Source: Ardenticatenaceae bacterium (GTDB lineage Bacteria; Chloroflexota; Anaerolineae; Promineifilales; Promineifilaceae). Taken from it: 64,000 nucleotides of DNA. The translations under genes and the position numbers were made by a program. The stretch covers positions 372,001-436,000 of the forward strand of contig JACKBQ010000002.1 in assembly GCA_020634455.1 (NCBI GenBank), in the 5' to 3' direction. Below the pieces are notes generated by a model. The model saw nothing but the letters and a program-made list of their open reading frames with translations. It was not told where the DNA came from and did no database searches. This document shows, one piece after another, positions 42,875-51,990 of this stretch (position 1 is the first letter of the stretch; every line of letters begins with the position of its first letter).

Positions 42875-44134
42875 ATGCGCATTGTCATTATTGCTATGGG
42901 CAGCCGAGGCGACGTGCAGCCGTATGTGGCGTTAGGCAAAGGGCTGCACAGCGCAGGCCACCAAGTGCGCCTCATGACGCACGATGCATTTGAACAGTTG
43001 GTTACCGGGCATGGCCTTGAATTTTGGATTGCCCGGGGCAACGTGCAGGCCATCGCCGAAAGCGAAGAGATGCAGGCTTTGCTGGAAAAAGGCAACTTCT
43101 TAGCCATCAACGCATACACCGCCAAAGCAGCGCAAAAAGCGGCGCTGGAATGGGCCGAAGATGGCCTGTCTGCTTGCGCCGGAGCCGATTTGCTTATTGC
43201 GGGCATCGGCGGCCTGTTCATCGGCCTGTCGCTGGCCGAAAAGCTGCACTTGCCGCTGATTCAAGCCTATTACGTCCCGTTTACCCCAACACGCGAAATT
43301 TCTGGGGCGCTACTGCCGCGACCTGTGCCTGACTGGCTGAATCGCCTCTCGCACCACGCTGTTCGGCAAATCATGTGGCAAGGTGCACGCAAGGCTGATA
43401 ATTTGGCCCGGCAGCAGGTGCTAGGTTCGCCCAAAGCGCCGTTTTTCGGGCCTTTTGGCTCCCGGCAGACGCGTGGCTTGCCTATTTTGTACGGCTTTAG
43501 TCCGGCGGTCATTGCCCCACCAGCCGATTGGCCTGTCGAGGCGCAGGTGACTGGTAACTGGTTCTTAGAGGCTGAAGCGGACTGGTCGCCACCGCCCGCG
43601 CTGGTGGATTTTTTGGACGCTGGGGCGTCACCTGTTTACGTAGGCTTTGGTAGTATGACCAACCGCAAACCGGAAGAAACGGCCGTTCTCGTTATGGCAG
43701 CGCTGGCTAAAACCGGGCAGCGAGCGGTGTTGCTATCTGGGTGGGGTGGTTTGCAGGCGGCAGATTTGCCAGACAATGTTTTTATGCTGAAAGCTGCCCC
43801 GCACGACTGGCTGTTTCCGCGCATGGCAGCAGTGGTACATCATGGCGGTGCGGGCACCACTGCCGCTGGTCTGCGGGCGGGCGTACCGTCCATCATTGTG
43901 CCCTTTTTTGCCGACCAGCCATTTTGGGGGCGGCAGGTTGCCCGACTAGGTGTGGGGCCACAGCCAGTGCCGCGCCAGCGGCTTACTGTGGATGGTTTGG
44001 CGGCGGCGTTGGAAACGGCCGTTTCTAATCCACAAATGCGCCAACGAGCTGCCGATCTTGGCCAACAAATCCAGGCGGAGGATGGCGTTGCTAAGGCTGT
44101 GGCTATCGTACAAAGGTTGGCTGCTCAGTTGTGA
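42875..44134 (+). CDS. GT1-family glycosyltransferase (paralogue)
   Basis: A 419-residue UGT/MGT-type enzyme with G-S-R-G-D-V-Q-P near the N-terminus and VVHHGGAGTT in the donor site. It has the same length and layout as the enzyme at 23976-25235, and both end with a QAEDG or RQEDG plus VA/TA helix. AGGAGA precedes the ATG. It stands alone, without the GNAT partner. A role in glycosylating a lipid or hydrophobic metabolite is inferred from family only. Confidence 0.85.
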   Translation: MRIVIIAMGSRGDVQPYVALGKGLHSAGHQVRLMTHDAFEQLVTGHGLEFWIARGNVQAIAESEEMQALLEKGNFLAINAYTAKAAQKAALEWAEDGLSACAGADLLIAGIGGLFIGLSLAEKLHLPLIQAYYVPFTPTREISGALLPRPVPDWLNRLSHHAVRQIMWQGARKADNLARQQVLGSPKAPFFGPFGSRQTRGLPILYGFSPAVIAPPADWPVEAQVTGNWFLEAEADWSPPPALVDFLDAGASPVYVGFGSMTNRKPEETAVLVMAALAKTGQRAVLLSGWGGLQAADLPDNVFMLKAAPHDWLFPRMAAVVHHGGAGTTAAGLRAGVPSIIVPFFADQPFWGRQVARLGVGPQPVPRQRLTVDGLAAALETAVSNPQMRQRAADLGQQIQAEDGVAKAVAIVQRLAAQL

Positions 44135-44274
44135 ACAGGGGGAATCTTGGGCTTTGCAGAGGGGGCGCAAAAAACTCAGAGGTTGGCCAAACGCCTAAGT
44201 TCTAACATGCTAGCAGATGGGGATGTTTGATTCCTGGGAATCACTTTGGCAAACCGATCGTTACCCAATACTGA

Positions 44275-45348
44275 TTACCGATTTTTGCGCACCCACGCAT
44301 CAAACTCTTTCAGCAGGCGTTCTTTCACGTTGGGTTCAACCCCAGCGGCGACGAAAGCATTGCGGGCAATGCGGGCCAACCCTTTGGCATCGTAGCCAAA
44401 TTCTTGGGCGAGGAGCGTGTACTCTTGCACGAGGGTGGCGTTGAATAGGGGGGGATCATCGGTGTTGATGGTGATAAACAGGCCACGATCATCCAGTTGG
44501 CGGACGGGATGTGTGGCCAGGCTAGGGAACACTTTGAGGCAAAGATTGCTGGTGATGTTCACTTCTAGCGGGATTTGCTGCACTTTTAGGGTGGCTAGCA
44601 GGGCGGGGTCTTCGATGGCACGGACGCCGTGGCCGAGGCGGTCTGCTTGCAGCGCCCTGATGCTACCCCAGATACTTGCCGGGCCAGCGTGTTCTCCGGC
44701 GTGGGGCACACTCAGCAGACCGGCGACTTTGGCTTTTTCAAAGGCGTGGGTAAACAGTTCTGGGGGATAGCCTACTTCGTAGCCGCCCAGGCCAAAACCA
44801 ACAACGCTTCCTTTTGCTTTGCCTTCCAGGGCATATGCCAAAGTTTTTTCAGCAGGGGTAGGGTCGTAGCTGCCGTCTGGCTTGTCGGTGAGGTTCCGCG
44901 CAATGTCGAATACCCAGCGCATCTCGACACCGAAATCTTTTTTGGCCTGGGCACGGCCGTTTTCCAACCCGCTAAACAGTTCTGCAAAATTTAGCCCTTT
45001 GTCTTGAATGTCGGTATGGGTGTAGGGGGTAACGGTGATCTCGCGGTAGCGGATGTTTTGCGCGGCCATGTCGGCCCCATTTTCATATACAATCAGGGCA
45101 AAATCATCGGCCGTGCGAATTAAATCCTGAATGATGAGGTAAATGTCTACAAAGTGGGGGAAATCTACAAAGGTGAACCATTGGCGTAGCCCATCTTCAT
45201 TATCGCTGGGTAGGGTGTGTAATTTGTTATGCCTTCTGGCCAATTCCAGCACGGTTTTAGGCTGAATGGAGCCTTCCAGGTGAATATGCAGCTCTGCCTT
45301 GGGCATTTGCTGGATGAAATTTGTGAGCTTATCGGATAGTTGCGTCAT
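44275..45348 (-). CDS. add: adenosine deaminase
   Basis: A 357-residue zinc-dependent amidohydrolase that converts adenosine to inosine. Metal-binding H21 and H23 lie in ELHIHLEG; VPHAGE, RLGHGVR and TINTDDPPLF supply the other zinc and catalytic residues. Adenine deaminases of the same fold cannot be fully excluded. It starts 3 bp after the rsmA stop codon and is probably co-transcribed with it. Confidence 0.88.
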   Translation of the reverse strand: MTQLSDKLTNFIQQMPKAELHIHLEGSIQPKTVLELARRHNKLHTLPSDNEDGLRQWFTFVDFPHFVDIYLIIQDLIRTADDFALIVYENGADMAAQNIRYREITVTPYTHTDIQDKGLNFAELFSGLENGRAQAKKDFGVEMRWVFDIARNLTDKPDGSYDPTPAEKTLAYALEGKAKGSVVGFGLGGYEVGYPPELFTHAFEKAKVAGLLSVPHAGEHAGPASIWGSIRALQADRLGHGVRAIEDPALLATLKVQQIPLEVNITSNLCLKVFPSLATHPVRQLDDRGLFITINTDDPPLFNATLVQEYTLLAQEFGYDAKGLARIARNAFVAAGVEPNVKERLLKEFDAWVRKNR

Positions 45349-45351
45349 AAA

Positions 45352-46155
45352 TTAAACGTTTTGGTGAATAGCAAGCCATTCGTTTAGGGTTAGCGTTTCG
45401 GCACGACGACGGCCGTCTACCTGTGCAGCCTCTAACACGGCCGTAACTTCTTCCTGATTATACCCCAATTGCCGCAAATTGTTTTTTAATTGCTTCCGTT
45501 TTTGGCTGAATCCAGCCTTCACAAGTGTGAAGAATTTCTTCTCTTGGGTAAATGGGAGCATCGGTTCAGGGTGAAGTGCTAATTTTAGCACGGCCGAATC
45601 TACGTCGGGGCGGGGCCAAAACGCACCGGCTTTGATGGTGGTGACGAGTTCGGGCACGGCGTACAGTTGGGTGCTAACGGCCAGTAAGCTCATTTTTGGG
45701 GGAACGGCCGTTACCCGCTCGGCTACCTCTTTTTGCACGGTCATCACCACGGTGGTGGGCTTTTGCTGGGCCGAGAGCAGATGGCGCAAAATGGCTCCGG
45801 TGATGTAATACGGCACGTTGGCCACCACTTTGTACGGCCGTTCAAACAACGTATCCAGATTTTGCTCCAAAATGTCGCCATGAATCACCCGCACGTTATC
45901 GAAGAAGGCCAACTCGTGTTTCAAGATGGGGAGGAAGCGCTGGTCTAGCTCAACGGCCGTTACAGAAGCGGCCGTTTGCGCCAAAACCCGCGTCAGGCTG
46001 CCCAACCCTGGCCCAATTTCCAGCACCGGCTCAAATGGTTCCACCTCAGCCGCCTCCACAATTCGCGCCAGCACGTTCTCATCGAACAAAAAATTTTGCC
46101 CCAGGCTCTTTTTAGGTTCGATTTGGTATTGGGTGAGAAGCTGTTTCGGGTGCAT
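45352..46155 (-). CDS. rsmA: 16S rRNA (adenine1518/1519-N6)-dimethyltransferase
   Basis: Dimethylates two adjacent adenines in the 3' hairpin of 16S rRNA during 30S maturation. At 267 residues it has K-K-S-L-G-Q-N-F-L at the N-terminus, SAM motif VLEIGPGLGSLT, acidic V-E-L-D, and catalytic NVPYY. It stands directly after the G5/3D protein gene, the order also known for rpfB/yabE and ksgA in Actinobacteria and Firmicutes. Confidence 0.95.
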   Translation of the reverse strand: MHPKQLLTQYQIEPKKSLGQNFLFDENVLARIVEAAEVEPFEPVLEIGPGLGSLTRVLAQTAASVTAVELDQRFLPILKHELAFFDNVRVIHGDILEQNLDTLFERPYKVVANVPYYITGAILRHLLSAQQKPTTVVMTVQKEVAERVTAVPPKMSLLAVSTQLYAVPELVTTIKAGAFWPRPDVDSAVLKLALHPEPMLPFTQEKKFFTLVKAGFSQKRKQLKNNLRQLGYNQEEVTAVLEAAQVDGRRRAETLTLNEWLAIHQNV

Positions 46156-46158
46156 AGT

Positions 46159-46222
46159 GGTAATTGGGTAATTGGTAATTGGGGGTAATTGATTGCCAAA
46201 TTACTGAATTACCCAATGACTA
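46159..46222. repeat. GGTAATTGG repeat cluster
   Basis: Three GTAATTGGG-like words are followed by inverted ATTACCCAAT words in the 77-bp gap between the G5/3D gene and rsmA. It is a variant of the GGTAATCGG clusters, with T for C. Confidence 0.6.
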
Positions 46223-46232
46223 ATTACATTTT

Positions 46233-47657
46233 CTACGGCAGCGCCGTTGGTAGCAAATAGTTAATATCTTCTGGCGCGGGTACAGGAGTGAGGTAATACA
46301 CATCCACGTAGCCAGACCAGCTTACATACTCATCTTCGTCGTAGCCCAGGTCAATCCAGCGGCCGCGCACGCCGCCGCCCGTATCGCCTGCAAAGCCGAC
46401 GCCATAGCCCGGTACAAATACCTCTGAGCGGAAGGGCACCACGCTGCGATCAATGGCTACCACACCTGTGCCCGCAGGGCGTCCGCTGGCGGTGATGCCG
46501 TAGTTGGGATGGTCTGGCGCTTTGCCTGAGCTGGCGGCAGTGTATGACGTGACGCGCATGCGTACCACGCGCCAATATTCCCGTGGGCCTTGGGGTGTGT
46601 CCACCGTCCCAATGTTAATTTTTGTGCCGTAGCCAATGACCTGATTAACTGGCTGCAACGCCACCCATTCGCCATCTACCGTCTGGCTAACCTCGATGCC
46701 ATTTTCGTAGCGCACCCGCACCCGCTGCCGCAAAATACCGGGCTGGCCTGCGCTAACAACGGCCGTTGTGTCCAAATCCAGCTGATCAGACGCTTGCCAC
46801 AGGGTTTGGTACGGAATCGGTTGGTCTTCGAGCCGAAAATCTTCCGTGACGCGAATTACCTGAACGGTGTCGTTGGCCTTGAGCGGCGTATCGGGGCCGG
46901 GAATGGTGTAGTCGTACCCTACCAGCCCAATGCCCGCCTCGGCGAGTACGTCTAGCACGTTGCTGTGATGGCTGCGAATTTGGGTGATACGGCCGTCTAC
47001 CATAATCGTCAGCGGGAAGGAGCGTTGTATCCAGATGGTCATGTTGGGTTGCAGCCACGCGCCCAGCGGCGGTTCCACGCCGTCGGTGGCGTACACGGCA
47101 ATGCCGGCCTCCGCCAATGCCGCACCGACGGTTTGCGTAGCGGTGCGCACCGTTTGCTGCTCGCTGCCGTTGAGAATGGTGATGGTAACAAAGGTGCCGA
47201 TTTCCAGCGTGTGGGGCAGGGACGTCTGGTCCAGCATGGCAAAGGAGACGGGCTGGCCATCGGCGCTTATTTGGTCGGTGCGTTGCGGCAGCAGCCCAAA
47301 TTCCGCTAAAAATGCGCCAATGGTGGGCTGGCGCGTCCAGTACGTTTGGGTGTCGGCTTCGGAACGGACGGTTACAGATTGGGCACGGATGATTTGGATG
47401 GCGGTGGTGGGAACGGCCGTATCCATCAAATCTGGCACCACTAAATCTTCTGGCCGGGTTTCCAGGCCCGCAGCAACCAATACTTCGCCCACGGTAGCGT
47501 AGCGACCTGTTACGGTTTGTGGCGGCAGTGCATCCACATAGATGGTGTAACTTTCCTGGGTTGCGGCATACCCGGCAGCAATTACTCCACCCAGCGCGAG
47601 CAGAAAGATAAACCCTGCCAAAAATTTTTTACCGCCGCTAAACAACTTTCCCATCAT
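46233..47657 (-). CDS. G5 and 3D domain cell-wall protein (YabE/RpfB-like)
   Basis: A 474-residue exported protein. ATG at 47657 (or 47654) opens a signal or anchor segment at about 12-34; the longer frame overlaps the SRP RNA gene and is rejected. Three DUF348-type ubiquitin-like repeats follow (starting near 40, 140 and 210), then a G5 domain (about 280-360, QRVRVRYENGIEVSQ) and a C-terminal 3D domain (about 370-465) with V-A-I-D, G-D-T-G-G-G-V and W-I-D-L-G-Y-D holding the three Asp residues. By family, it is a peptidoglycan-active protein, possibly a lytic transglycosylase of the stationary-phase/resuscitation type. It precedes rsmA, as in other phyla. Confidence 0.85.
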   Translation of the reverse strand: MMGKLFSGGKKFLAGFIFLLALGGVIAAGYAATQESYTIYVDALPPQTVTGRYATVGEVLVAAGLETRPEDLVVPDLMDTAVPTTAIQIIRAQSVTVRSEADTQTYWTRQPTIGAFLAEFGLLPQRTDQISADGQPVSFAMLDQTSLPHTLEIGTFVTITILNGSEQQTVRTATQTVGAALAEAGIAVYATDGVEPPLGAWLQPNMTIWIQRSFPLTIMVDGRITQIRSHHSNVLDVLAEAGIGLVGYDYTIPGPDTPLKANDTVQVIRVTEDFRLEDQPIPYQTLWQASDQLDLDTTAVVSAGQPGILRQRVRVRYENGIEVSQTVDGEWVALQPVNQVIGYGTKINIGTVDTPQGPREYWRVVRMRVTSYTAASSGKAPDHPNYGITASGRPAGTGVVAIDRSVVPFRSEVFVPGYGVGFAGDTGGGVRGRWIDLGYDEDEYVSWSGYVDVYYLTPVPAPEDINYLLPTALP

Positions 47658-47732
47658 AAAAAAAAGAGACTGGAGAGTATCTTTTGCGAATCTCCAATCT
47701 CTAATCTCCACAGTCAACAAGCTGTTTTGCAT

Positions 47733-47860
47733 GCATGAGGCCGATGACCACCAGGTGATCCTGGGCACCCGAAAGGTTTGCCTTAGCGCTGCTTCCTTCC
47801 GGACCTGACGCGGTTCGACAGCTTTCGCCGCCAGGGACCCAATGATCACCGGTCCCATGC
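47733..47860 (-). ncRNA. ffs: signal recognition particle RNA (4.5S-like, small type)
   Basis: The minus strand carries CAGGTCCGGAAGGAAGCAGC, the hallmark apical domain of bacterial SRP RNA (GGAA tetraloop and asymmetric loop). The ends pair well: GCAUGGGACCGGUGAUCAUU with the 3' segment through CAUGC, over about 22 bp with a single mismatch. That sets the ends at about 47860 and 47733 (128 nt). It lies about 75 bp upstream of the G5/3D gene. A possible promoter is TTGCCC-17 bp-TACGAT upstream, which would give a 5' extended precursor. Confidence 0.92.
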
Positions 47861-47986
47861 ACACAAATTTTTAACAAAACCGTCAGGATCGTAGCAAAAT
47901 TGCCAGGGAAGGGCAAGGTGCGGGTGATCAGTTTTCAGTAAACAGTAATCAGTTTGTTAACTGATGACGGTTTACCGTTTCCCAAA

Positions 47987-48490
47987 CTAATTCCAGATGC
48001 CTAAAACCTCAGGCCCCCTATCCAGCTCCCACGGGTAGATGACATACGCATCAGTAACGGCCGCATAATAAGTGGGTGTATAGCCAGGATAAAGAGACGA
48101 AGCCGGTTTGTAATGCAGTACACAGGTGTCCGGGATGCCACCTGCTGCGTCAATTCGATTGGCTACTGTGACGGTGTTGCGCCCCTTGGTCCATACATCA
48201 TCCACCACCAGAATTCGCCGTCCAGCCAACAAACTGTTTGCCGGGAACTGAATGAATTCTGGAATGGCAAACTTTTCTTGCCCAGGGGTTTGTAAGCCAG
48301 GGAAATCAGCCGGGAACCGCACAGAAGCGGTCAAAATGTAGGTGATGTTGAGCGCTTCGGCCAGCATACCACCGGGGATAATGCCCCCACGCGTAATAAT
48401 AAGCATGGAATCATAGCGTCCCTGAATTTGGGGCACCAGATAATCAATTAGTTTGTCTACGTCGGACCACGTAAGAACCTCGCGACGCAT
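47987..48490 (-). CDS. phosphoribosyltransferase (purine salvage type)
   Basis: A 167-residue type I phosphoribosyltransferase. The PRPP loop reads RILVVDDVWTKGRN, and an N-terminal LIITRGGIIPGG loop follows the first strand. The ATG at 48490 has AAGGAG upstream; an extension to 48562 is unlikely. It most resembles hypoxanthine/xanthine-guanine PRTases, but base specificity is not certain. Confidence 0.8.
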   Translation of the reverse strand: MRREVLTWSDVDKLIDYLVPQIQGRYDSMLIITRGGIIPGGMLAEALNITYILTASVRFPADFPGLQTPGQEKFAIPEFIQFPANSLLAGRRILVVDDVWTKGRNTVTVANRIDAAGGIPDTCVLHYKPASSLYPGYTPTYYAAVTDAYVIYPWELDRGPEVLGIWN

Positions 48491-48612
48491 TTTGGACTCC
48501 TTAAGCGAATTTGGGCTTGGAGGGGCGAGTCTTCCCGAACATGCCTTTCCAATGACTCGCAATCCTACACGTTAGCCAGCGGCATGTCAACTTAATTTCG
48601 ATTTTCGATACC

Positions 48613-48670
48613 AGACCTGTCAGTTTTTTTCAATTGTAGTTAGTTTCTCTTGAAGAAACCTGACAGGTCT
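48613..48670. repeat. ACCTGACAGGT inverted repeat, copy 2
   Basis: AGACCTGTCAG at 48613-48623 faces AAACCTGACAGGTCT at 48656-48670, 10 bp beyond the GlyA-GcvT stop codon. It matches the copy at 17412-17506. Confidence 0.75.
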
Positions 48671-48679
48671 ACTGCGAAC

Positions 48680-51600
48680 CTATTTCTTGCGCGAAGGGAA
48701 GCGCGACAAAATGGTGGCCCCGTCGGGCATGGGCAGGCGGGCACCAACGCCCACGCTGTCCGGCACGCGAATGGCGCGTTGTCCCCCACCAAGCTGGTAG
48801 ATGGAAACGGCCGTTCCCTCCGCACTCATACTTACCGACACCACCGCCTGCCCCAGCAAATATCCTTCACTGTCAATGGCGCAACTGGTGACCGTCCCAA
48901 TTACCTTGCCCCGCTTGTCCAGCACCGGGTCGCCGCCATCAGGACGACGCACGCCAGTTTCGTTCATGCGGAAGCGCACCACCACCCGGTCGCGCTGCTC
49001 CTCGCGGGCAATGAAGGCGCTGCGGCCCACGAAGAACGGTTTCCACAGCTTGGCGTAGCTGCCAAAGCCTGCGTCGCCCGGATTCAGGTTCATCGCCCCA
49101 GCCAACTCGTGGCCGTAAAGCGGCAGGCCCGCTTCAGTGCGGGTGCTGTCCCGTGCCGCCAGGCCACACGGCTTCAGCCCCAGCGATTCGCCCACTTCCA
49201 GCAGCGCCGCCCACAAATCGGGCGCTTTGTCGGGATGCACAAACAGTTCGTACGCCACGCGCTCGCCCGTGTAGCCCGTGCGCGACACGATCAAATCGAA
49301 GCCGCCCACGTTGCTTTGCGTCAGGCCCGCCCACGGCAGCCCTTTGATCTTGCGGGCCAGCGCTGCGTCATCGCAGAGGGTTAGCAGGATTTCGGTGGCT
49401 TTGGGGCCTTGCAGCGGCATGTCTACGCGGCATTCGGGGCCGTACTGCGGGTCGCGCAGGTCGCGCAGCTGGACGGGATGCTGGATTTTGGCGTACGGCC
49501 GTTCCGCATCAATCATCACCTCGCCCTTGTTCACCCCGTTTAGCCACGCCCAATCCTTGTCGTTGTTAGAGGCGTTGACTACGAGCATGAACCGTTCGGT
49601 TCCCAGTCGGTACACCAGCAAATCATCAATCACTGAGCCGTCGGGCAGCATCAGGTAGGTGTAGTGAGATTGGCCCACGTTCAGCGCCGAAACGTCGTTG
49701 CTGAGCACCGTGTTGAGGAATTCCACCACGTGCGCACCCTGGGCGTCAAACACACCCATGTGGGTGGCGTCGAACAGACCAGCCGCCTCGCGTACGGCCA
49801 TATGCTCTTCAATGACCGATGTTTCATAACGGACGGGCATCTCATACCCGCCAAAAGGCACGATGCGCCCGCCCAGCGCCACGTGGGCGTCGTACAGGGT
49901 GGTGCGCTTCATGGGGGCGTCTTCCGGTTCGGTCCAGCTAAAGGCAGGCAGCGGCTCGCCGCCGTTCACCTGCTCGTGGCCGATAAAGAATGGTTTGCTG
50001 GCCGCAGCCGCGACGCTTTCTGGCGCAGGTAAATCTACCTCTGGCTGGATCGCTTTCACGACCACAGCGCCGGGCAGCTTGGCGTACAAATCGCCAAAGT
50101 CCACGTAGCCGTCGGACAAATCAGCCAGCCAGGTGGCGGCTTGTTGGGCCGTGGCCGCATCGGCAAAGCGCAGGTGGTACCGGTTGGCGGTTAACCGTTT
50201 CAGCGTGGCCGAAACCATAGCCTGGGCATTCATGCCCACGGCACTTGGTTGCGTGTCCCCATCGGCCAGGGCCAGTACGTCGCTGCCTAATGCGTAGTTG
50301 AGGAAGCTGGTGGCTTCGTTGCCGCGAATTTGGAGGGTGTGGGATGTTGCTGGTTGGTCCGGCACCTGGCGCAATTGACGCACAATCTCCCGTGCGCGCT
50401 GCAACGCCGCAAAATCCACCTTGGTGCGCAGCTGTTCCTTGCCACCCAGCGCCGTGTAAATAAACGGTTTGCAGCCGTTCAGCGCGGTGGCAATGGCCTC
50501 GGCCAGTAAATCAATTTCGGCATCGCCAAAGCCAAGCTGGCTCACCCAAACGGTGCCCAGGCGCAGCCCTGTGGGATTCAACGCGCCCACATCACCGGGG
50601 ATGGTGTTGCGGTTGAGCACAATGCCCACCACATCCAGCACCCGCGCGGCCATGTCGCCGGACAGATGCACACCATTGTGCGACACGCTTTTGGTGTCTA
50701 CCAACAGCAAATGGTTGTCGGAGCCGCCGCTGATGGTGCGCAGGCCGTACTCTGCCAATTTGTTGGCCAGGCGGCGGGCGTTGTCCACGATGCGCTGCTG
50801 CAAAGCGCGGAACTGGTCGGTGTTGGCCAGCTTCAGGGCGATGGCCAGGGCTGCCATTGTGTTCAGGTGGGGGCCGCCTTGTTCGCCGGGGAAAACGGCC
50901 CGGTCAATTTTGCGGAACAGGTCGCGGCGATGGGTCAAAATCATCGCGCCGCGCGGCCCGCACAGGCTTTTGTGGGTGGTGGTCATGATCACATCGGCAA
51001 TGCCAACGGGGCTGGGATGCACACCCGAAGCCACCAGACCGGAGATGTGCGAGATGTCGGCCAGCAGGTACGCGCCTACTTTGTCGGCAATGGCGCGGAA
51101 CCGCTGCCAATCAATGATGCGCGGGTAGGCAGAAAAGCCCGCCACGATGATTTGCGGCTTCGCTTCGATGGCGCGTCGCTCGATGTCGTCGTAATCCAGC
51201 AGCTCGGTCTTTTCATCTACAAAGTAGGTGGCACCGTTGTAATGTTTGCCGGAGCGGTTGATGCGGGTGCCGTGGGAGAGGTGGCCGCCGTCGTTCAAGT
51301 TCAGGCCCAAAATGGTGTCTCCGGGCTGGAGCAGGGCGGTGTAAACGGCGCTGTTGGCCGGTGCGCCGCTAAGGGGCTGCACGTTGACATAAAGTTGATT
51401 GGCGGTGATGCCGTTGGCGGCAAACAGTTCAGCGGCGCGGCGGCGGGTGAGCGCTTCCAGCATGTCGGCGTATTCCACGCCTTTGTAGTAGCGGGGGTCG
51501 GAGTAGCGGCGGTAGTGGGCTAACTCCATGTCCATATCGAAGATGTCGGCTTCGGTTTGGAGGCGGCTTTCTTCGCGCGGGTAGCCTTCGGCGTAGATGT

Positions 51601-51766
51601 TGGCAAAGTTGCTGCTCATTGCTTCGCGCACGGCCTCTGGAGAAGCGCTTTCGGAGGCGATGAGGATGATGGTGCTGTCCTGGCGGTCGTCTTCGCGTTG
51701 TAATAGTTGGGAAAGGTCGGGGTCCAGTTCACTAAGGGACCCGTGAAAGATGAAGTCGTCTGACAT
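48680..51766 (-). CDS. fused serine hydroxymethyltransferase / aminomethyltransferase (GlyA-GcvT)
   Basis: A 1028-residue single chain. Residues about 15-440 are a PLP-dependent SHMT with T-T-T-H-K-S-L-C-G-P-R-G (PLP lysine K266), D-I-S-H-I-S-G-L and the usual N-terminal ASES motif. A middle segment (about 450-590) looks like a reduced folate-domain remnant. Residues about 620-1028 form a GcvT-like aminomethyltransferase (GGYEMPVRY, AAGLFDATHMGVF, ARDSTRTEAGLPLYGHEL). The GcvT folate site is conserved in outline. Both reactions supply 5,10-methylene-THF from serine or glycine, so fusion would pass the C1 unit within one protein. AGGAG precedes the ATG. No gcvH or gcvP is nearby. Confidence 0.88.
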   Translation of the reverse strand: MSDDFIFHGSLSELDPDLSQLLQREDDRQDSTIILIASESASPEAVREAMSSNFANIYAEGYPREESRLQTEADIFDMDMELAHYRRYSDPRYYKGVEYADMLEALTRRRAAELFAANGITANQLYVNVQPLSGAPANSAVYTALLQPGDTILGLNLNDGGHLSHGTRINRSGKHYNGATYFVDEKTELLDYDDIERRAIEAKPQIIVAGFSAYPRIIDWQRFRAIADKVGAYLLADISHISGLVASGVHPSPVGIADVIMTTTHKSLCGPRGAMILTHRRDLFRKIDRAVFPGEQGGPHLNTMAALAIALKLANTDQFRALQQRIVDNARRLANKLAEYGLRTISGGSDNHLLLVDTKSVSHNGVHLSGDMAARVLDVVGIVLNRNTIPGDVGALNPTGLRLGTVWVSQLGFGDAEIDLLAEAIATALNGCKPFIYTALGGKEQLRTKVDFAALQRAREIVRQLRQVPDQPATSHTLQIRGNEATSFLNYALGSDVLALADGDTQPSAVGMNAQAMVSATLKRLTANRYHLRFADAATAQQAATWLADLSDGYVDFGDLYAKLPGAVVVKAIQPEVDLPAPESVAAAASKPFFIGHEQVNGGEPLPAFSWTEPEDAPMKRTTLYDAHVALGGRIVPFGGYEMPVRYETSVIEEHMAVREAAGLFDATHMGVFDAQGAHVVEFLNTVLSNDVSALNVGQSHYTYLMLPDGSVIDDLLVYRLGTERFMLVVNASNNDKDWAWLNGVNKGEVMIDAERPYAKIQHPVQLRDLRDPQYGPECRVDMPLQGPKATEILLTLCDDAALARKIKGLPWAGLTQSNVGGFDLIVSRTGYTGERVAYELFVHPDKAPDLWAALLEVGESLGLKPCGLAARDSTRTEAGLPLYGHELAGAMNLNPGDAGFGSYAKLWKPFFVGRSAFIAREEQRDRVVVRFRMNETGVRRPDGGDPVLDKRGKVIGTVTSCAIDSEGYLLGQAVVSVSMSAEGTAVSIYQLGGGQRAIRVPDSVGVGARLPMPDGATILSRFPSRKK

Positions 51767-51913
51767 GAAACTCTCCTGTAGAAGGTCTGAAATGTGACGG
51801 TTGGGATTTGGGAAATTGTGAAGGGTCGGGGCTGTTCTGGGGTGGAACGGCCGTTTCTAAATCACTGCCCCCTGATTTTAACAGGATTTGCTATGTCTGC
51901 TACCGATCTGTCA

Positions 51914-51978
51914 AAGTGCCAGGCACGGGATTAAGCTGTTGCAATTGAGTAAGACCATTTATCCCGTGCCTGGCACTT
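51914..51978. repeat. AGTGCCAGGCACGGGAT inverted repeat
   Basis: AAGTGCCAGGCACGGGAT at 51914-51931 is the exact reverse complement of ATCCCGTGCCTGGCACTT at 51961-51978. It lies 13 bp after the MscS gene end and may serve as its terminator. A single copy was seen in this window. Confidence 0.8.
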
Positions 51979-51990
51979 GTTACCCAGCTG

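Noticed and set aside
47661..47864. Coding extension of the G5/3D protein
   Set aside because: Overlaps the SRP RNA gene and would precede the signal segment.
50666..51523. 285-codon frame antisense to GlyA-GcvT
   Set aside because: Shadow of the SHMT domain.
51767..51990. Glycine riboswitch upstream of GlyA-GcvT
   Set aside because: No recognisable glycine aptamer core; only an ACGGCCGT and the AGTGCCAGGCACGGGAT repeat were seen.
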